Below are positions 1 to 9,076 of a stretch of 64,000 nucleotides of DNA, in pieces. Source of the DNA: Bradyrhizobium iriomotense (GTDB taxonomy: Bacteria; Pseudomonadota; Alphaproteobacteria; Rhizobiales; Xanthobacteraceae); contig NZ_JAFCJZ010000012.1 in NCBI RefSeq assembly GCF_018130765.1, positions 62,001 through 126,000 on the forward strand, given 5' to 3'. The notes beneath the pieces are model-generated. The model did not search any database, was not told the DNA's origin, and saw nothing but the letters and a program-made list of their open reading frames with translations. The position numbers and the translations under genes are program-made. Numbering within the stretch: the stretch's first letter is position 1; every line of letters starts with the position of its first letter.

Positions 1-878
1 CCGCGTTCCGCGCGATCCGGAAAGAGGATCCGGACGGAAAGTTCATCCGGCAATATGACCTGTCGACATTCCGCACGCTGTTCCTCGCCGGCGAGCGCGC
101 CGATCCGCCGACGGTGGAATGGGCCGAGGAGCAGCTCAAGGTGCCTGTCATCGACCATTGGTGGCAGACCGAGACCGGCTGGTGCATCGCCGGCAATCCG
201 GTCGGCCTCGGCGTGCTGCCGGTGAAGCACGGTTCGCCGACGGTGCCGATGCCGGGCTACCAGGTCGACATCGTGGACGAAGCGGCCAAGCCCGTCGGCC
301 CCAACACCATGGGCTCGATCGTCATCAAGCTGCCGATGCCGCCGGGCTGCCTGCCGACGCTGTGGAATCAGGACGCGCGCTTCAAGGAAGGCTACTTGAG
401 CGAATTCCCCGGCTATTACAAAACCTCGGACGCCGGCTACAAGGACGAGGACGGCTATGTCTTCGTCATGGGCCGCACCGACGACATCATCAATGTCGCC
501 GGCCATCGCCTGTCGACCGGCGGCATGGAGGAGATCCTGGCCTCACATCCCGACGTGGCCGAATGCGCCGTGCTCGGCGTCAAGGACGCGATCAAGGGCG
601 AGGTGCCCTGCGGCTTCCTGGTACTCAAGGCCGGCGTGAAGCGCGCCCCCGCCGAGATCGAGAAGGAGATCATTGCGCTGGTGCGCGACAAGCTCGGCCC
701 GGTCGCCGCTTTCAAGCTCGCCATTACCGTCGGCCGGCTGCCCAAGACGCGCTCCGGCAAGATCCTGCGCGGCACCATCAAGAAGATCGCCGACGGCGAA
801 TCCTGGACCATGCCGGCGACGATCGAGGATCCCAAGGTGCTGGACGAGATCGGCCAGGCGCTGAAGGGAAGGGTGTGA
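1..878 (+). CDS. prpE: Propionyl-CoA synthetase, C-terminal part (gene starts before window)
   Basis: Adenylate-forming acyl-CoA synthetase that activates propionate to propionyl-CoA. The frame is open from base 3, so the first ATG at 114 is internal and the N-terminal half lies outside the window. The HWWQTETGW block is the acetyl/propionyl-CoA synthetase motif. The hinge region (GRTDDIINVAGHRLSTGG) and the C-terminal acetylation-site lysine (PKTRSGKILRG) are both intact. The segment after GHRLSTGGMEE matches the PrpE branch better than acetyl-CoA synthetase. It ends in TGA just before an intergenic repeat. Confidence 0.85.
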   Translation, partial: AFRAIRKEDPDGKFIRQYDLSTFRTLFLAGERADPPTVEWAEEQLKVPVIDHWWQTETGWCIAGNPVGLGVLPVKHGSPTVPMPGYQVDIVDEAAKPVGPNTMGSIVIKLPMPPGCLPTLWNQDARFKEGYLSEFPGYYKTSDAGYKDEDGYVFVMGRTDDIINVAGHRLSTGGMEEILASHPDVAECAVLGVKDAIKGEVPCGFLVLKAGVKRAPAEIEKEIIALVRDKLGPVAAFKLAITVGRLPKTRSGKILRGTIKKIADGESWTMPATIEDPKVLDEIGQALKGRV

Positions 879-891
879 GGTTTTGCTCTTC

Positions 892-981
892 CGTCATGCC
901 CGGGCTTGACCCGGGCATCCATCAATGAGCAAGCAATTGCCTTGATTTCGATGGATTGCCGGGGCAAGCCCGGCAATGACG
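892..981. repeat. Intergenic palindromic repeat element
   Basis: The element starts with CGTCATGCCCGGGC and ends with its approximate complement GCCCGGCAATGACG. Each end also carries its own small hairpin. This layout matches the dispersed intergenic palindromes common in Bradyrhizobium genomes; similar elements occur at 17476 and 18694. It may act as a transcription end or RNA-stability structure for prpE (inference). Confidence 0.7.
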
Positions 982-1000
982 AATGAGACAGGACCGACCA

Positions 1001-1267
1001 ATGTCAGCCAAGCTCGCGCAGTACGGGGCGATCTCCCTGCTCGCCATCGCTCTCTCCGCCTGCTCGGCGCGCTACCAGACGCCGGTGGCGGTGGGCGGCG
1101 ACGATGACGACGCGGTGTGCCAGAGCCGCGGCTACGCCCAGGGCTCGCCGGAATACGTGGCCTGCCGCAAGGACCGCGACGTCCAGCGCAACGCCGCCAC
1201 CGCGCGCGCCGACCGCCGCCAGCGCGATCTCGGCGAGTACATGCTGAACCATCCCGAGCGGCCATGA
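1001..1267 (+). CDS. Small lipoprotein, function unknown
   Basis: An 88-residue protein with a short positively charged N-terminus, a hydrophobic stretch and a lipobox LSAC near residue 19-22, so it should be lipidated on that cysteine after signal peptidase II cleavage. The mature part has two further cysteines (DAVCQSRGY, EYVACRKDRD) and an Arg-rich end. The ATG at 1001 is preferred over the in-frame ATG at 983 because it puts the signal sequence at the start. Similar small lipoproteins with this GY..GSP.Y..C pattern are frequent in Bradyrhizobiaceae; no function is known to me. Confidence 0.75.
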   Translation: MSAKLAQYGAISLLAIALSACSARYQTPVAVGGDDDDAVCQSRGYAQGSPEYVACRKDRDVQRNAATARADRRQRDLGEYMLNHPERP

Positions 1268-1459
1268 GCGCAGGGGGCAGGAATTATCCTGCCGCGTCAC
1301 TGCCTCGCACCTGCATCTGTCGTGACACATCTGCAACGTCGCGGCCAAATCGTGTCGCGCTTGTCCTGATTTGATCGGCATCAAATCCTTCACCGTCCCC
1401 TTTCTGCTCTGACGCACATGTCGCGCAACGAAGCGCGCCTATGGCTGAAGGGGATTGAA

Positions 1460-2206
1460 ATGGACGGAACGATAAGAAACTTGGCGCGGATCGCGACGAT
1501 TGGCGGGATGCTCGCGGGGACCTTTGCATCAGTGCAGGCCGCCGATCTGCCAGTCTACAAGAAGGCGCCGCCGCCGGTAGAGGCGTTCAATCCCTGGATG
1601 GTGCGCCTGCGCGTGCTCGGCGTGTTGCCGGATGCCGGCGGCTCCACCGTCAATGTCGCGGGCGTTCCCTCGCTGTCGTCGCCGAATTCCGGCCTCTCGA
1701 TCAGCGACCAGGTCGTGCCCGAGCTCGACATCAGCTATTTCTTTACGAAGAACATCGCGGCCGAATTGATCCTGGGCGTGACCAGGCACTCGATCAGCGG
1801 CACCGGCTCGCTCGCAAATCTGCCGATCGGCAAGACCACGCTGCTGCCGCCGACGCTGACCCTGCAATATCACTTCGACAATTTCGGCGCGTTCAAGCCG
1901 TATGTCGGCGCCGGCGTGAACTACACGGTGTTCTTCAACAATTCCGCCGCCAACGTGCCGGCCGCCATCGTCGGACCGCCCGCGATCGTCGCCACCACCA
2001 CGAACCTGCACGTCAGCAACGCGTGGGGCGGTGCCGTGCAGTTCGGCTTCGACTACATGCTCGACCGGCACTGGGGTCTCAACGTCGACGTCAAGAAGCT
2101 CTGGCTGCGGCCGGATTACTCGGCGACCGTCAGCGGTCTGCCCGTCACCGGCACTGCGCATATCGATCCCTGGCTGGTCGGCGCCGGCGTGACGTACAAG
2201 TTTTGA
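1460..2206 (+). CDS. OmpW family outer membrane beta-barrel protein
   Basis: About 248 residues. A signal peptide ends near VQAADLP, followed by a proline-rich linker and an eight-stranded barrel pattern. OmpW signatures visible are the WMVRLRVLGVLPD opening strand, TLTLQYHF, FKPYVGAGVNYT, and the terminal VGAGVTYKF that ends in phenylalanine as outer-membrane barrels do. The start at 1460 follows GAAGGGG and sits directly before the signal peptide; an earlier ATG at 1418 would add a non-signal-like extension. Members form small hydrophobic-ligand channels in the outer membrane. Confidence 0.85.
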   Translation: MDGTIRNLARIATIGGMLAGTFASVQAADLPVYKKAPPPVEAFNPWMVRLRVLGVLPDAGGSTVNVAGVPSLSSPNSGLSISDQVVPELDISYFFTKNIAAELILGVTRHSISGTGSLANLPIGKTTLLPPTLTLQYHFDNFGAFKPYVGAGVNYTVFFNNSAANVPAAIVGPPAIVATTTNLHVSNAWGGAVQFGFDYMLDRHWGLNVDVKKLWLRPDYSATVSGLPVTGTAHIDPWLVGAGVTYKF

Positions 2207-2243
2207 GACGACGCTTGAGGCGGGCTGTAGCCACGGCTGACCC

Positions 2244-2389
2244 TGCGCTCCCTCCCCCCTTGCGGGGGAGGGCGGGGGAGAGGGGTAGCCCAGCAAACGG
2301 TGCGAGTGAGTCTGCTGCGAGGTGATGGAGAGAGTCCCCGTGGGGCACCCCTCTCCCTAACCCTCCCCCGCAAGGGGGGAAGGGACGCA
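2244..2389. repeat. Intergenic inverted repeat element (TGCGCTCCCTCCCCC type)
   Basis: The left arm (2244-2287) carries CCTCCCCCCTTGCGGGGGAGG. The right arm (2351-2389) carries its near complement, ending in GAAGGGACGCA. The two arms enclose about 60 bases of unrelated sequence. It lies between the convergent OmpW gene and DUF1013 gene and fills most of the 300-bp gap. The element at 26281 has the same general design but different sequence. Confidence 0.7.
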
Positions 2390-2440
2390 GACAGCATGTG
2401 GTGACATGTCTCGCCCACACTCACTGTTTACATGCAAAAC

Positions 2441-2472
2441 AAAAACGCGACGGGTTTCCCCGCCGCGTTTTT
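2441..2472 (-). terminator. Rho-independent terminator of the DUF1013 gene
   Basis: A 14-bp stem, AAAAACGCGACGGG pairing with CCCGCCGCGTTTTT with one mismatch, around a TTTC loop, flanked by A and T runs on both sides. It sits 35 bp past the stop of the minus-strand DUF1013 gene and could also stop transcripts from the OmpW side. Confidence 0.75.
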
Positions 2473-2506
2473 GCTTTGTGTTCGATCGCGAACGAAGAGC
2501 GGAGCC

Positions 2507-3202
2507 TTACTCCTCGTCTTCGTCCTGCTTCTTGCCGCCGAGCGTCTTCAGCTTGGCGAACACGGCGTCGACATTGAGGTCGTCGCTGGACTTGTCCGCG
2601 GGCTCGTACTCGTCCTTGCGCGTGGTCTCGGAGGCCGGCAGCAGGGTGGCGCCGCCATAGGCTGCGTCGATCGGCTTTTCCTTGGCTGCGCGCTGGACCT
2701 CGAAATCGAGCTCGATCTGCGAGCAGAGGCCGAGGGTGACGGGGTCGATCGGGGTCAGCGACGAGGTGTTCCAGTGGGTCCGGTCGCGCACGCTGGCGAT
2801 CGTGCTCTTGGTGGTGCCGACGAGGCGCATGATCTGCGCGTCCTTCAGTTCGGCATGGTTGCGCAGCAGCCAGAGGATGGCGCTCGGGCGCTCATGGCGG
2901 CGCGAGACCGGGGTGTAGCGCGGGCCCTTGCGCTTGGGCTGCGGCGGCAGCACCACCTTGCTCTCCTGGAGGCGAAGCCGGTAATCCGGGTTCTTCTCGC
3001 CCTTCTCGATCTCCTCGCGGGTGAGCTGGCCGTTGGAGAGGGGGTCCATGCCCTTGATGCCCTGGGCGGCGTCGCCGTCGGCGATCGCGCGCACCTCGAG
3101 GGGATGCATCTTGGTGAAATCGGCGACCTGGTCGAAGGTCAGCGCGGTGTTGTCGAGCAGCCAGACGGCGGTCGCCTTGGGCATCAGAGGTGCGTTGCTC
3201 AT
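2507..3202 (-). CDS. DUF1013 family protein (putative DNA-binding regulator)
   Basis: A 231-residue cytoplasmic protein restricted to alphaproteobacteria. The N-terminal part (PLMPKATAVWLLDNTAL...) and the central helix-turn-helix-like section (RPSAILWLLRNHAEL, IMRLVGTTKSTIASVRDRTHWN) are typical of DUF1013. The C-terminus is acidic and Lys-rich. The ATG at 3202 is chosen because family similarity begins there; an upstream in-frame start at 3256 would add 18 atypical residues. The family has been linked to regulation of cell-cycle-related genes in relatives, but its role here is inferred. Confidence 0.8.
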   Translation of the reverse strand: MSNAPLMPKATAVWLLDNTALTFDQVADFTKMHPLEVRAIADGDAAQGIKGMDPLSNGQLTREEIEKGEKNPDYRLRLQESKVVLPPQPKRKGPRYTPVSRRHERPSAILWLLRNHAELKDAQIMRLVGTTKSTIASVRDRTHWNTSSLTPIDPVTLGLCSQIELDFEVQRAAKEKPIDAAYGGATLLPASETTRKDEYEPADKSSDDLNVDAVFAKLKTLGGKKQDEDEE

Positions 3203-3456
3203 GGCAAATCTCCTTTGTGCTTCGCCCACCCCTCTGGAGGCGAAACCGGTGGTCATCAGCGATGACAGGGAATTCGCGCTATATAAGCCCGGAGGGGCTG
3301 GCCACGCAATGGTTCTGCTATAGATAGTGCCTTGACAGCGCCCGAAAGGGGGCCCAATTCCCTCTGCAGTCCCGTAAGCCCGTACCTAAGCCCTATTCAT
3401 CCATCCGACCGCTTCCCGCCCCATTTGGCGAGGTGATTCGGTCCCGAGATCGCCCA

Positions 3457-4425
3457 ATGTCAGCCAAACCAGACCTCAAGATCGTGCTTTGTTCTCCCCG
3501 CGGCTTCTGTGCCGGGGTGGTCCGGGCGATCGACACCGTGGAACGGGCGCTCGATAAGTACGGCGCCCCCGTCTATGTTCGCCATGAGATTGTGCACAAC
3601 AAATATGTCGTCGACGGGTTGAAGAAGAAGGGCGCCATCTTCGTCGAGGAACTGGCTGAAATCCCGGAAAATACCACCGCGCCGGTGGTGTTCTCGGCCC
3701 ATGGCGTGCCGAAATCGGTTCCGGCCGACGCCCAGTCCCGCAATCTGTTCTCGCTGGACGCGACCTGCCCGCTGGTGACCAAGGTACACCGCGAGGCCGC
3801 GATCCATTTCAAGCGCGGCCGCGAGATCTTCCTGATCGGCCATTCCCATCACCCCGAGGTGGTCGGCACGCTCGGCCAGCTTCCGGCCGGCGCCGTGACC
3901 CTGATCGAGACCGCCGAGGACGCCAAGACCATCAATCCGAAGGACCCCGACAACCTCGCCTTCGTGACCCAGACCACGCTGTCGATCGACGACACCGCGG
4001 AGATCGTGGCGCTGCTCAAGGAGCGCTTCCCGAACATCAACGGTCCGCACAAGGAAGACATCTGCTACGCCACCACCAACCGCCAGCTCGCGGTGAAGAA
4101 GGTGGCGCCGGTGGTGGACGCACTCATCGTTGTCGGTGCCCCCAATTCGTCGAACTCGCAGCGCCTGCGCGAGGTCGCCGAACGCGAGGGCTGCAAGATC
4201 GCGGTGCTGGCGCAGCGCGCCACCGATATCGACTGGACCAAGTTCGGCAACATCACCAGCCTCGGCATCACCGCGGGCGCCTCCGCGCCGGAAGTGATCG
4301 TCGAGGAGATCATGGACGCGTTCGCCGAGCGCTACACGCTGCACGTGGAGACGGTCTCGGCCGCGGAGGAGAACGAGTTCTTCCCGCTGCCGCGTCAGGT
4401 GCGCCCCGAAGCTGCCGCCGAGTAG
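3457..4425 (+). CDS. ispH: 4-hydroxy-3-methylbut-2-enyl diphosphate reductase (IspH/LytB)
   Basis: Last step of the MEP isoprenoid pathway: [4Fe-4S]-dependent reduction of HMBPP to IPP and DMAPP. Visible motifs: PRGFCAGVVRAI with the first cluster cysteine, RHEIVHN, FSAHGVP, DATCPLVTKVH with the second cysteine, GHSHHPEV, TQTT, DICYATTNRQ with the third cysteine, and GAPNSSNS. The length (322 aa) is normal. The start at 3457 (MSAKPDLK) is preferred over the GTG at 3433. It is followed after 6 bp by thrB, so the genes are probably cotranscribed. Confidence 0.95.
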   Translation: MSAKPDLKIVLCSPRGFCAGVVRAIDTVERALDKYGAPVYVRHEIVHNKYVVDGLKKKGAIFVEELAEIPENTTAPVVFSAHGVPKSVPADAQSRNLFSLDATCPLVTKVHREAAIHFKRGREIFLIGHSHHPEVVGTLGQLPAGAVTLIETAEDAKTINPKDPDNLAFVTQTTLSIDDTAEIVALLKERFPNINGPHKEDICYATTNRQLAVKKVAPVVDALIVVGAPNSSNSQRLREVAEREGCKIAVLAQRATDIDWTKFGNITSLGITAGASAPEVIVEEIMDAFAERYTLHVETVSAAEENEFFPLPRQVRPEAAAE

Positions 4426-4431
4426 ACCCTT

Positions 4432-5415
4432 ATGGCGGTCTACACCGACGTCGCCGCCGACGAGCTTGCGGATTTCCTGAGGCAATACGATCTCGGCGAA
4501 CTGCTCTCCTACAAGGGCATCGCCGAGGGCGTCGAAAACTCCAACTTCCTGCTGCACACCAGCCAGGGATCGTTCATCCTCACGCTCTATGAGAAGCGCG
4601 TGGCGAAGAACGATCTGCCGTTCTTCCTCGCGCTGATGACGCATCTGGCCGAGCACGGCGTCAATTGCCCGCTGCCGGTGAAGGGACGCGACGGCGAAGC
4701 GCTGCGCGAGCTGTCGGGCCGCCCCGCCGCGATCATCACCTTTCTCGAAGGCGTCTGGCCGCGCAAGCCGAATGCGACCCATTGCGCCGGTGTCGGCGAG
4801 GGGCTGGCGCGGATGCATCTGGCCGGCGCCAATTTCGCGGTTCGGCGCGCCAATGCGCTGTCGGTTGCGGGCTGGCGGCCGCTGTTCGACGCGGCGTCAC
4901 ACCGCGCCGACGAGGTGCAGCCGGGCCTGCATGCGTTCCTCGCAGCCGAACTCGATCATCTCGAGAGCGGCGTCTGGCCGACCAATCTGCCTGAGGGTGT
5001 GATCCACGCCGACCTCTTCAACGACAACGTCTTCTTCCTCGGCGACAAGCTCTCGGGCATTATCGACTTCACTTTCGCCTGCAACGACATGCTGGCCTAT
5101 GACGTCGCGATCTGCATGAACGCCTGGTGTTTCGAGCCGGATCATTCGTTCAACGTCACCAAGGCGCGCGCCTTCCTCAATGCCTATGGCCGTGTGCGCA
5201 AGCTCTCCGAGGCCGAAGAGGCTGCACTGCCGCTGCTGGCGCGCGGCGCGGCGATCCGCTTCCTGCTGACGCGGCTGGTGGACTGGCTCAACGTGCCGCC
5301 CGGCGCGCTGGTCAAGCCCAAGGATCCGCTGGAATATGTCCGCAAGCTGCGCTTCCACCAGAGCGTGACGAGTGTGCGTGACTACGGGCTGATGTCGTCG
5401 GGGCTGGTGGCGTGA
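4432..5415 (+). CDS. thrB: Homoserine kinase, APH-fold type
   Basis: Phosphorylates homoserine in threonine synthesis. It belongs to the aminoglycoside-phosphotransferase-like homoserine kinases of alphaproteobacteria, not the GHMP type. The N-terminus MAVYTDVAADELADFL, the core GVENSNFLL, the catalytic loop VIHADLFNDNVFF and the metal-binding GIIDFTFAC are all present. The length (327 aa) fits. It sits 6 bp after ispH and its stop overlaps the rnhA start, giving an ispH-thrB-rnhA operon. Confidence 0.93.
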   Translation: MAVYTDVAADELADFLRQYDLGELLSYKGIAEGVENSNFLLHTSQGSFILTLYEKRVAKNDLPFFLALMTHLAEHGVNCPLPVKGRDGEALRELSGRPAAIITFLEGVWPRKPNATHCAGVGEGLARMHLAGANFAVRRANALSVAGWRPLFDAASHRADEVQPGLHAFLAAELDHLESGVWPTNLPEGVIHADLFNDNVFFLGDKLSGIIDFTFACNDMLAYDVAICMNAWCFEPDHSFNVTKARAFLNAYGRVRKLSEAEEAALPLLARGAAIRFLLTRLVDWLNVPPGALVKPKDPLEYVRKLRFHQSVTSVRDYGLMSSGLVA

Positions 5416-5876
5416 GCGAGCTCCCCAATGTGACGATCTATACCGACGGCGCCTGCTCGGGAAATCCCGGGCCGGGCGGCTGGGGCGCAATCCTGAAGTT
5501 CGGCGACAAGGAAAAAGAGCTGAACGGCGGCGAGCGCCACACCACCAACAACCAGATGGAATTGATGGCGGCGATCTCCGCGCTCGAGGCGCTGAAGAAG
5601 CCGTGTACCGTCGATCTCTACACCGACAGCCAGTATGTCCGGCAGGGCATCACCGGGTGGATCTTCGGCTGGAAGCGCAACGGCTGGCGCACCGCCGACA
5701 AGAAGCCGGTCAAGAATGTCGAGCTATGGCAGCGCCTCGATGCCGCCTTGAAGCAGCACCAGGTGCGCTGGCACTGGGTCAAGGGCCATGCCGGCCACCC
5801 CGAGAACGAGCGCGCGGATCAGCTTGCGCGCGACGGGATCGCGAAGGCGCGGTTGCAGCAGCGGGTGGGGGAGTAG
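5412..5876 (+). CDS. rnhA: Ribonuclease HI
   Basis: Cleaves RNA in RNA-DNA hybrids (R-loops, primers). The GTG start at 5412 overlaps the thrB stop by 4 bp. Catalytic acidic residues are seen in IYTDGACSGNPG (Asp), QMELMAAI (Glu), YTDSQYV (Asp) and ERADQLA (Asp), the full DEDD set. Basic region KRNGWRTADKKPVKN is the substrate handle. The 154-aa length is normal. Confidence 0.95.
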   Translation: MSELPNVTIYTDGACSGNPGPGGWGAILKFGDKEKELNGGERHTTNNQMELMAAISALEALKKPCTVDLYTDSQYVRQGITGWIFGWKRNGWRTADKKPVKNVELWQRLDAALKQHQVRWHWVKGHAGHPENERADQLARDGIAKARLQQRVGE

Positions 5877-5905
5877 GGGGCGCCGTTGCCCGCGTCGCCC
5901 GGTTT

Positions 5906-5998
5906 CGTAGGGTGGGCAAAGCGAAGCGTGCCCACGGCTTTTTCTCAATCGAGGAAATATGGTGGGCACGGCGCTGACGCGCCTTTGCCCACCCTACG
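5906..5998. repeat. Intergenic palindromic repeat (CGTAGGGTGGGCAAAG type)
   Basis: Begins CGTAGGGTGGGCAAAGCG and ends with the complement CGCCTTTGCCCACCCTACG, with a second inner complementary pair (GTGCCCACGG / GGTGGGCACGG). It lies between the convergent rnhA and peroxiredoxin genes. Elements with these ends are widely scattered in Bradyrhizobium genomes. Confidence 0.75.
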
Positions 5999-6032
5999 GC
6001 ACTTCCCGCTTGGAAGGAGCCGGGGCTAAAGC

Positions 6033-6518
6033 TTACAGCTGCCCCAGCAGCGTATCGCCGCCCGAAACTTCGACCTTGCCGGGCATCGCCTCGAGGTTCA
6101 GCTTCTTCACCACGCCGTCCTCGACCAGCATCGAATAGCGCTTGGAGCGAATGCCGAGGCCGTTGGCGGAGGCGTCCAGCTCCATGCCGATCGCCTTGGC
6201 GAACTCGGCATTGCCGTCGGCGAGGAAGATCGCCTCGTCGCGCTGGTCGGTGTCGCGCTTCCAGGCGTTCATGACGAAGGCGTCGTTGACCGAGACGATC
6301 GCGATGGTGTCGACGCCCTTGTCCTTCATGGCATAGGCGTTGAGGAAGATGCTCGGCAGATGCATCTTGTGGCAGGTGCCGGTGTAGGCGCCGGGCACGG
6401 CGAACAGCGCCACCTTTTTGCCCTTGAAGATATCGTCGGTGGTCTTCACCTGCGGGCCTTCCGCCGTCATCACGCGGAATTTCGCCTCGGGCAGCTTGTC
6501 GCCAGTCTGGATCGCCAT
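6033..6518 (-). CDS. Peroxiredoxin, Prx5-like
   Basis: A thiol peroxidase of 161 residues that detoxifies hydroperoxides in the cytoplasm. The motif VPGAYTGTCHKMHLP contains the peroxidatic cysteine in the TxxC context of the Prx5 (AhpE/PMP20-like) group. The conserved arginine is in LGIRSKRYSM. The start at 6518 (MAIQTGDKLPEAKF) matches the usual family N-terminus; the longer reading to 6575 lacks family features. Monocistronic by spacing. Confidence 0.92.
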   Translation of the reverse strand: MAIQTGDKLPEAKFRVMTAEGPQVKTTDDIFKGKKVALFAVPGAYTGTCHKMHLPSIFLNAYAMKDKGVDTIAIVSVNDAFVMNAWKRDTDQRDEAIFLADGNAEFAKAIGMELDASANGLGIRSKRYSMLVEDGVVKKLNLEAMPGKVEVSGGDTLLGQL

Positions 6519-6626
6519 CGTCAGTCTCCCTGAAAATCGATGGGGCTTTTTAGACCGGGCGGCGGGCCTGCACAATATTGCCGGCGGGGAAAGCGGCGCA
6601 GGCCGCCGCCTTTCACCGTGATGTCA

Positions 6627-7181
6627 TCAGCCGGAAAAGCCGCCATTGTCGAGGAAGGCCTGTTCTTCCTCCGTGGTCTCGCGTCCGAGGACGCGGTTGC
6701 GGTGGGGAAAGCGGCCGAACCGCTGGATGATATCGGCGTGCTCCCGCGCGTATTTCTGGTTCTCGGTATTGTCGGTGTTCGCAAACAGCGCGACGCAGTG
6801 CAGCTGGTCGGCCAGGTGCTCGGAATGCATGAAGGGCATGTAGAGGAATTCGAGCAGGGTGGGATCGATCCTGCGGTCGACGCCTTGCTCGATGGCGCGG
6901 TGGGCGACCTCGCGCGCCAGCGCGTCGCTGGCGAAGGCCTCCGGCGTGCCGCGGAACATGTTGCGAGGAAACTGGTCGAGCACGATGACCAGCGCGAGCG
7001 CGCCGTCGTCGCCTGCCTCCCATGATGAGAGTTCGCCGGCGGCCGCCTTCTGCCACAGCGGGAGAAAGCGGCGCGTGATCTCCGCGTCAAACGCGTCGTC
7101 GCGCTTGTACCAACGTTCGCCGCCGGCCTCGCGCCAGAAGGCGAGAATACCGGCCGGGCCGATATTCCCAACGTCAGTCAT
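6627..7181 (-). CDS. DUF924 family protein
   Basis: A 184-residue cytoplasmic protein with the DUF924 pattern: ILAFWREAG, WYKRDDAFDAEI, VIVLDQFPRNMFRG, FLYMPFMHSEHL and FGRFPHRN. The fold is all-helical and TPR-like; no biochemical activity is firmly established for the family. The start at 7181 lies 16 bp before the fadD stop at 7198, which argues that it is the second gene of a fadD transcript. Confidence 0.88.
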   Translation of the reverse strand: MTDVGNIGPAGILAFWREAGGERWYKRDDAFDAEITRRFLPLWQKAAAGELSSWEAGDDGALALVIVLDQFPRNMFRGTPEAFASDALAREVAHRAIEQGVDRRIDPTLLEFLYMPFMHSEHLADQLHCVALFANTDNTENQKYAREHADIIQRFGRFPHRNRVLGRETTEEEQAFLDNGGFSG

Positions 7182-7197
7182 GAACCGGATGAGCGGT

Positions 7198-8883
7198 TCA
7201 AGCCGCCTCCGCCTTCTTCTCGTCGCGGAGCTGCCGCCGCAGGATCTTGCCGACATTGGTCTTCGGCAGGTCGGTGCGGAACTCGATGTGCTTGGGCACC
7301 TTGTAGCCGGTCAGCTGCTCGTGACAGAACTTGATCACGGCTTCGGCGGTGAGGTTCGGGTCCTTCTTCACGACGAACGCCTTCACCGCCTCGCCGGACT
7401 TGGAGTCGGGGATGCCGATCACGGCGCATTCGAGCACGCCCGGATGGCTCGCGATCACTTCCTCGATCTCGTTGGGATAGACGTTGAAGCCGGAAACCAG
7501 GATCATGTCCTTCTTGCGGTCGACGATCTTGGTGTAGCCCTTCTCGTCCATCACGCCGATGTCGCCGGTGCGGAAATAGCCGTCCGCCGTCATCACCTTG
7601 GCGGTCTCTTCCGGCCTGTTCCAGTAGCCCGACATCACCTGCGGGCCCTTGGCGCAGATCTCACCGGCTTGGCCGAGCGGCACTTCGTTGCCGTCGTCAT
7701 CACGGATCGAGATCCAGGTCGAGGGCACGGGAATGCCGATCGATCCCGAGAACTCGGTCGTGGTCGCGGGGTTGCAGGTCAGCGTCGGCGAGGTCTCGGA
7801 CAGGCCGTAGCCTTCGGCGATGAAGCAGCCGGTCACCGCCTTCCACTGCTCGGCCACCGGGCGCTGCACCGCCATGCCGCCGCCGTTGGAGATCTTCAGC
7901 TTGGAAAAGTCGAGCTTCTTGAAATCAGGATGGTGCATCAGGCCGTTGTAGAGCGTGTTGACGGCCGGGAAGCTGTTGACCTGGTATTTCGCAAGCTCCT
8001 TGACGAAGCCCGCGATGTCGCGCGGGTTGGGGATCAGGAGATTGCAGCCGCCCGCGCGCACCGCGAGCAGGTAGCAGGCCGTCAGCGCGAAGATGTGATA
8101 GAGCGGCAGCGCGCAGACGATCATCAGCTGCTCGACATGCGGCGGCTGCGCCAGCGCCGGCTGGAGCCAGGCATCGTTCTGCAGGACGTTGGCGACGATG
8201 TTGCGGTGGAGCAGGGTCGCGCCCTTGGAGACGCCGGTGGTGCCGCCGGTATATTGCAGGAAGGCGACGTCGCCCGGCGACAGTTTCGGCTTGTTGAAGG
8301 TCAGAGAGCGGCCGGCTGACAATGCGTCGTTGAACGACACCGCGCCCGGCAGCGACCAGGCCGGCACCATCTTCTTGACGCGGCGGACGACGAGGTTGAC
8401 GATCATGCCCTTGAAGCCGAGCAGGTCGCCCATGCTGGCGACGATGACGTGTTTCACCGGTGTCCTGGCGATCACCTGCTCGACGGTGTGCGCAAAATTC
8501 TCCAGCACGACGATGGCTTCGGCGCCGGAATCCTTGAGCTGATGCTCGAGCTCGCGCGGGGTGTAGAGCGGGTTCACGTTGACGACGGCGAAGCCGGCGC
8601 GCAGAACCGCGGCGGTCGCGACCGGATATTGCAGCACGTTCGGCATCATGATGGCGACGCGCGCGCCGCGCTGGAGCCCGCGGCCTTGCAAGTAAGCGGC
8701 GAGCGCGACGGACATCTGGTCGAGGTCGCGATAGCTGATCGACTTGTCCATGCAGATGAACGCCTTGCGGTCGGCGAACTTGGTGAAGCTCTCCTCCAGC
8801 AGGTCAACCAGCGATGCGTATTGCGTCGGCTCGATGTCGGCGGGCACGCCGGGCGGATATTGCTTGAGCCAGATGCGCTCCAT
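7198..8883 (-). CDS. fadD: Long-chain fatty-acid CoA ligase
   Basis: Activates long-chain fatty acids to acyl-CoA for beta-oxidation. The opening (MERIWLKQYPPGVPADIEP, then SLVDLLEESF) parallels E. coli FadD. AMP-binding motifs are YTGGTTGVSKGA (P-loop), GYGLSETSP, YFRTGDIG and IVDRKKDMILVSGFNVYP, and the terminal lysine motif is LPKTNVGKILRR. The length (561 aa) is normal. The upstream 190 bp to the carboxypeptidase stop contain no gene. Confidence 0.93.
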   Translation of the reverse strand: MERIWLKQYPPGVPADIEPTQYASLVDLLEESFTKFADRKAFICMDKSISYRDLDQMSVALAAYLQGRGLQRGARVAIMMPNVLQYPVATAAVLRAGFAVVNVNPLYTPRELEHQLKDSGAEAIVVLENFAHTVEQVIARTPVKHVIVASMGDLLGFKGMIVNLVVRRVKKMVPAWSLPGAVSFNDALSAGRSLTFNKPKLSPGDVAFLQYTGGTTGVSKGATLLHRNIVANVLQNDAWLQPALAQPPHVEQLMIVCALPLYHIFALTACYLLAVRAGGCNLLIPNPRDIAGFVKELAKYQVNSFPAVNTLYNGLMHHPDFKKLDFSKLKISNGGGMAVQRPVAEQWKAVTGCFIAEGYGLSETSPTLTCNPATTTEFSGSIGIPVPSTWISIRDDDGNEVPLGQAGEICAKGPQVMSGYWNRPEETAKVMTADGYFRTGDIGVMDEKGYTKIVDRKKDMILVSGFNVYPNEIEEVIASHPGVLECAVIGIPDSKSGEAVKAFVVKKDPNLTAEAVIKFCHEQLTGYKVPKHIEFRTDLPKTNVGKILRRQLRDEKKAEAA

Positions 8884-9076
8884 GGAAAACTCCCCTCAAT
8901 TTACCAGAGCCCGTTGTGTCTCGGGCTTGCCTCATTGCCGCCAGTATCGAGCCTGCCGGAACGGGTGGCAAGCCGTCGAGGCTTAGGGCAAAGGTCGGAG
9001 AGTGGCTACTGGAATCGTCGCAAATCGCGCTTGCCGCAGGTGCGAAGCGCGGGCGGAGGTTTAATTCCGAACGGCG

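Noticed and set aside
3460..4818. 452-aa minus-strand open frame
   Set aside because: Antisense to ispH and thrB, which have full active-site motifs.
6859..8319. 486-aa plus-strand open frame
   Set aside because: Antisense to the DUF924 and fadD genes, both well supported.
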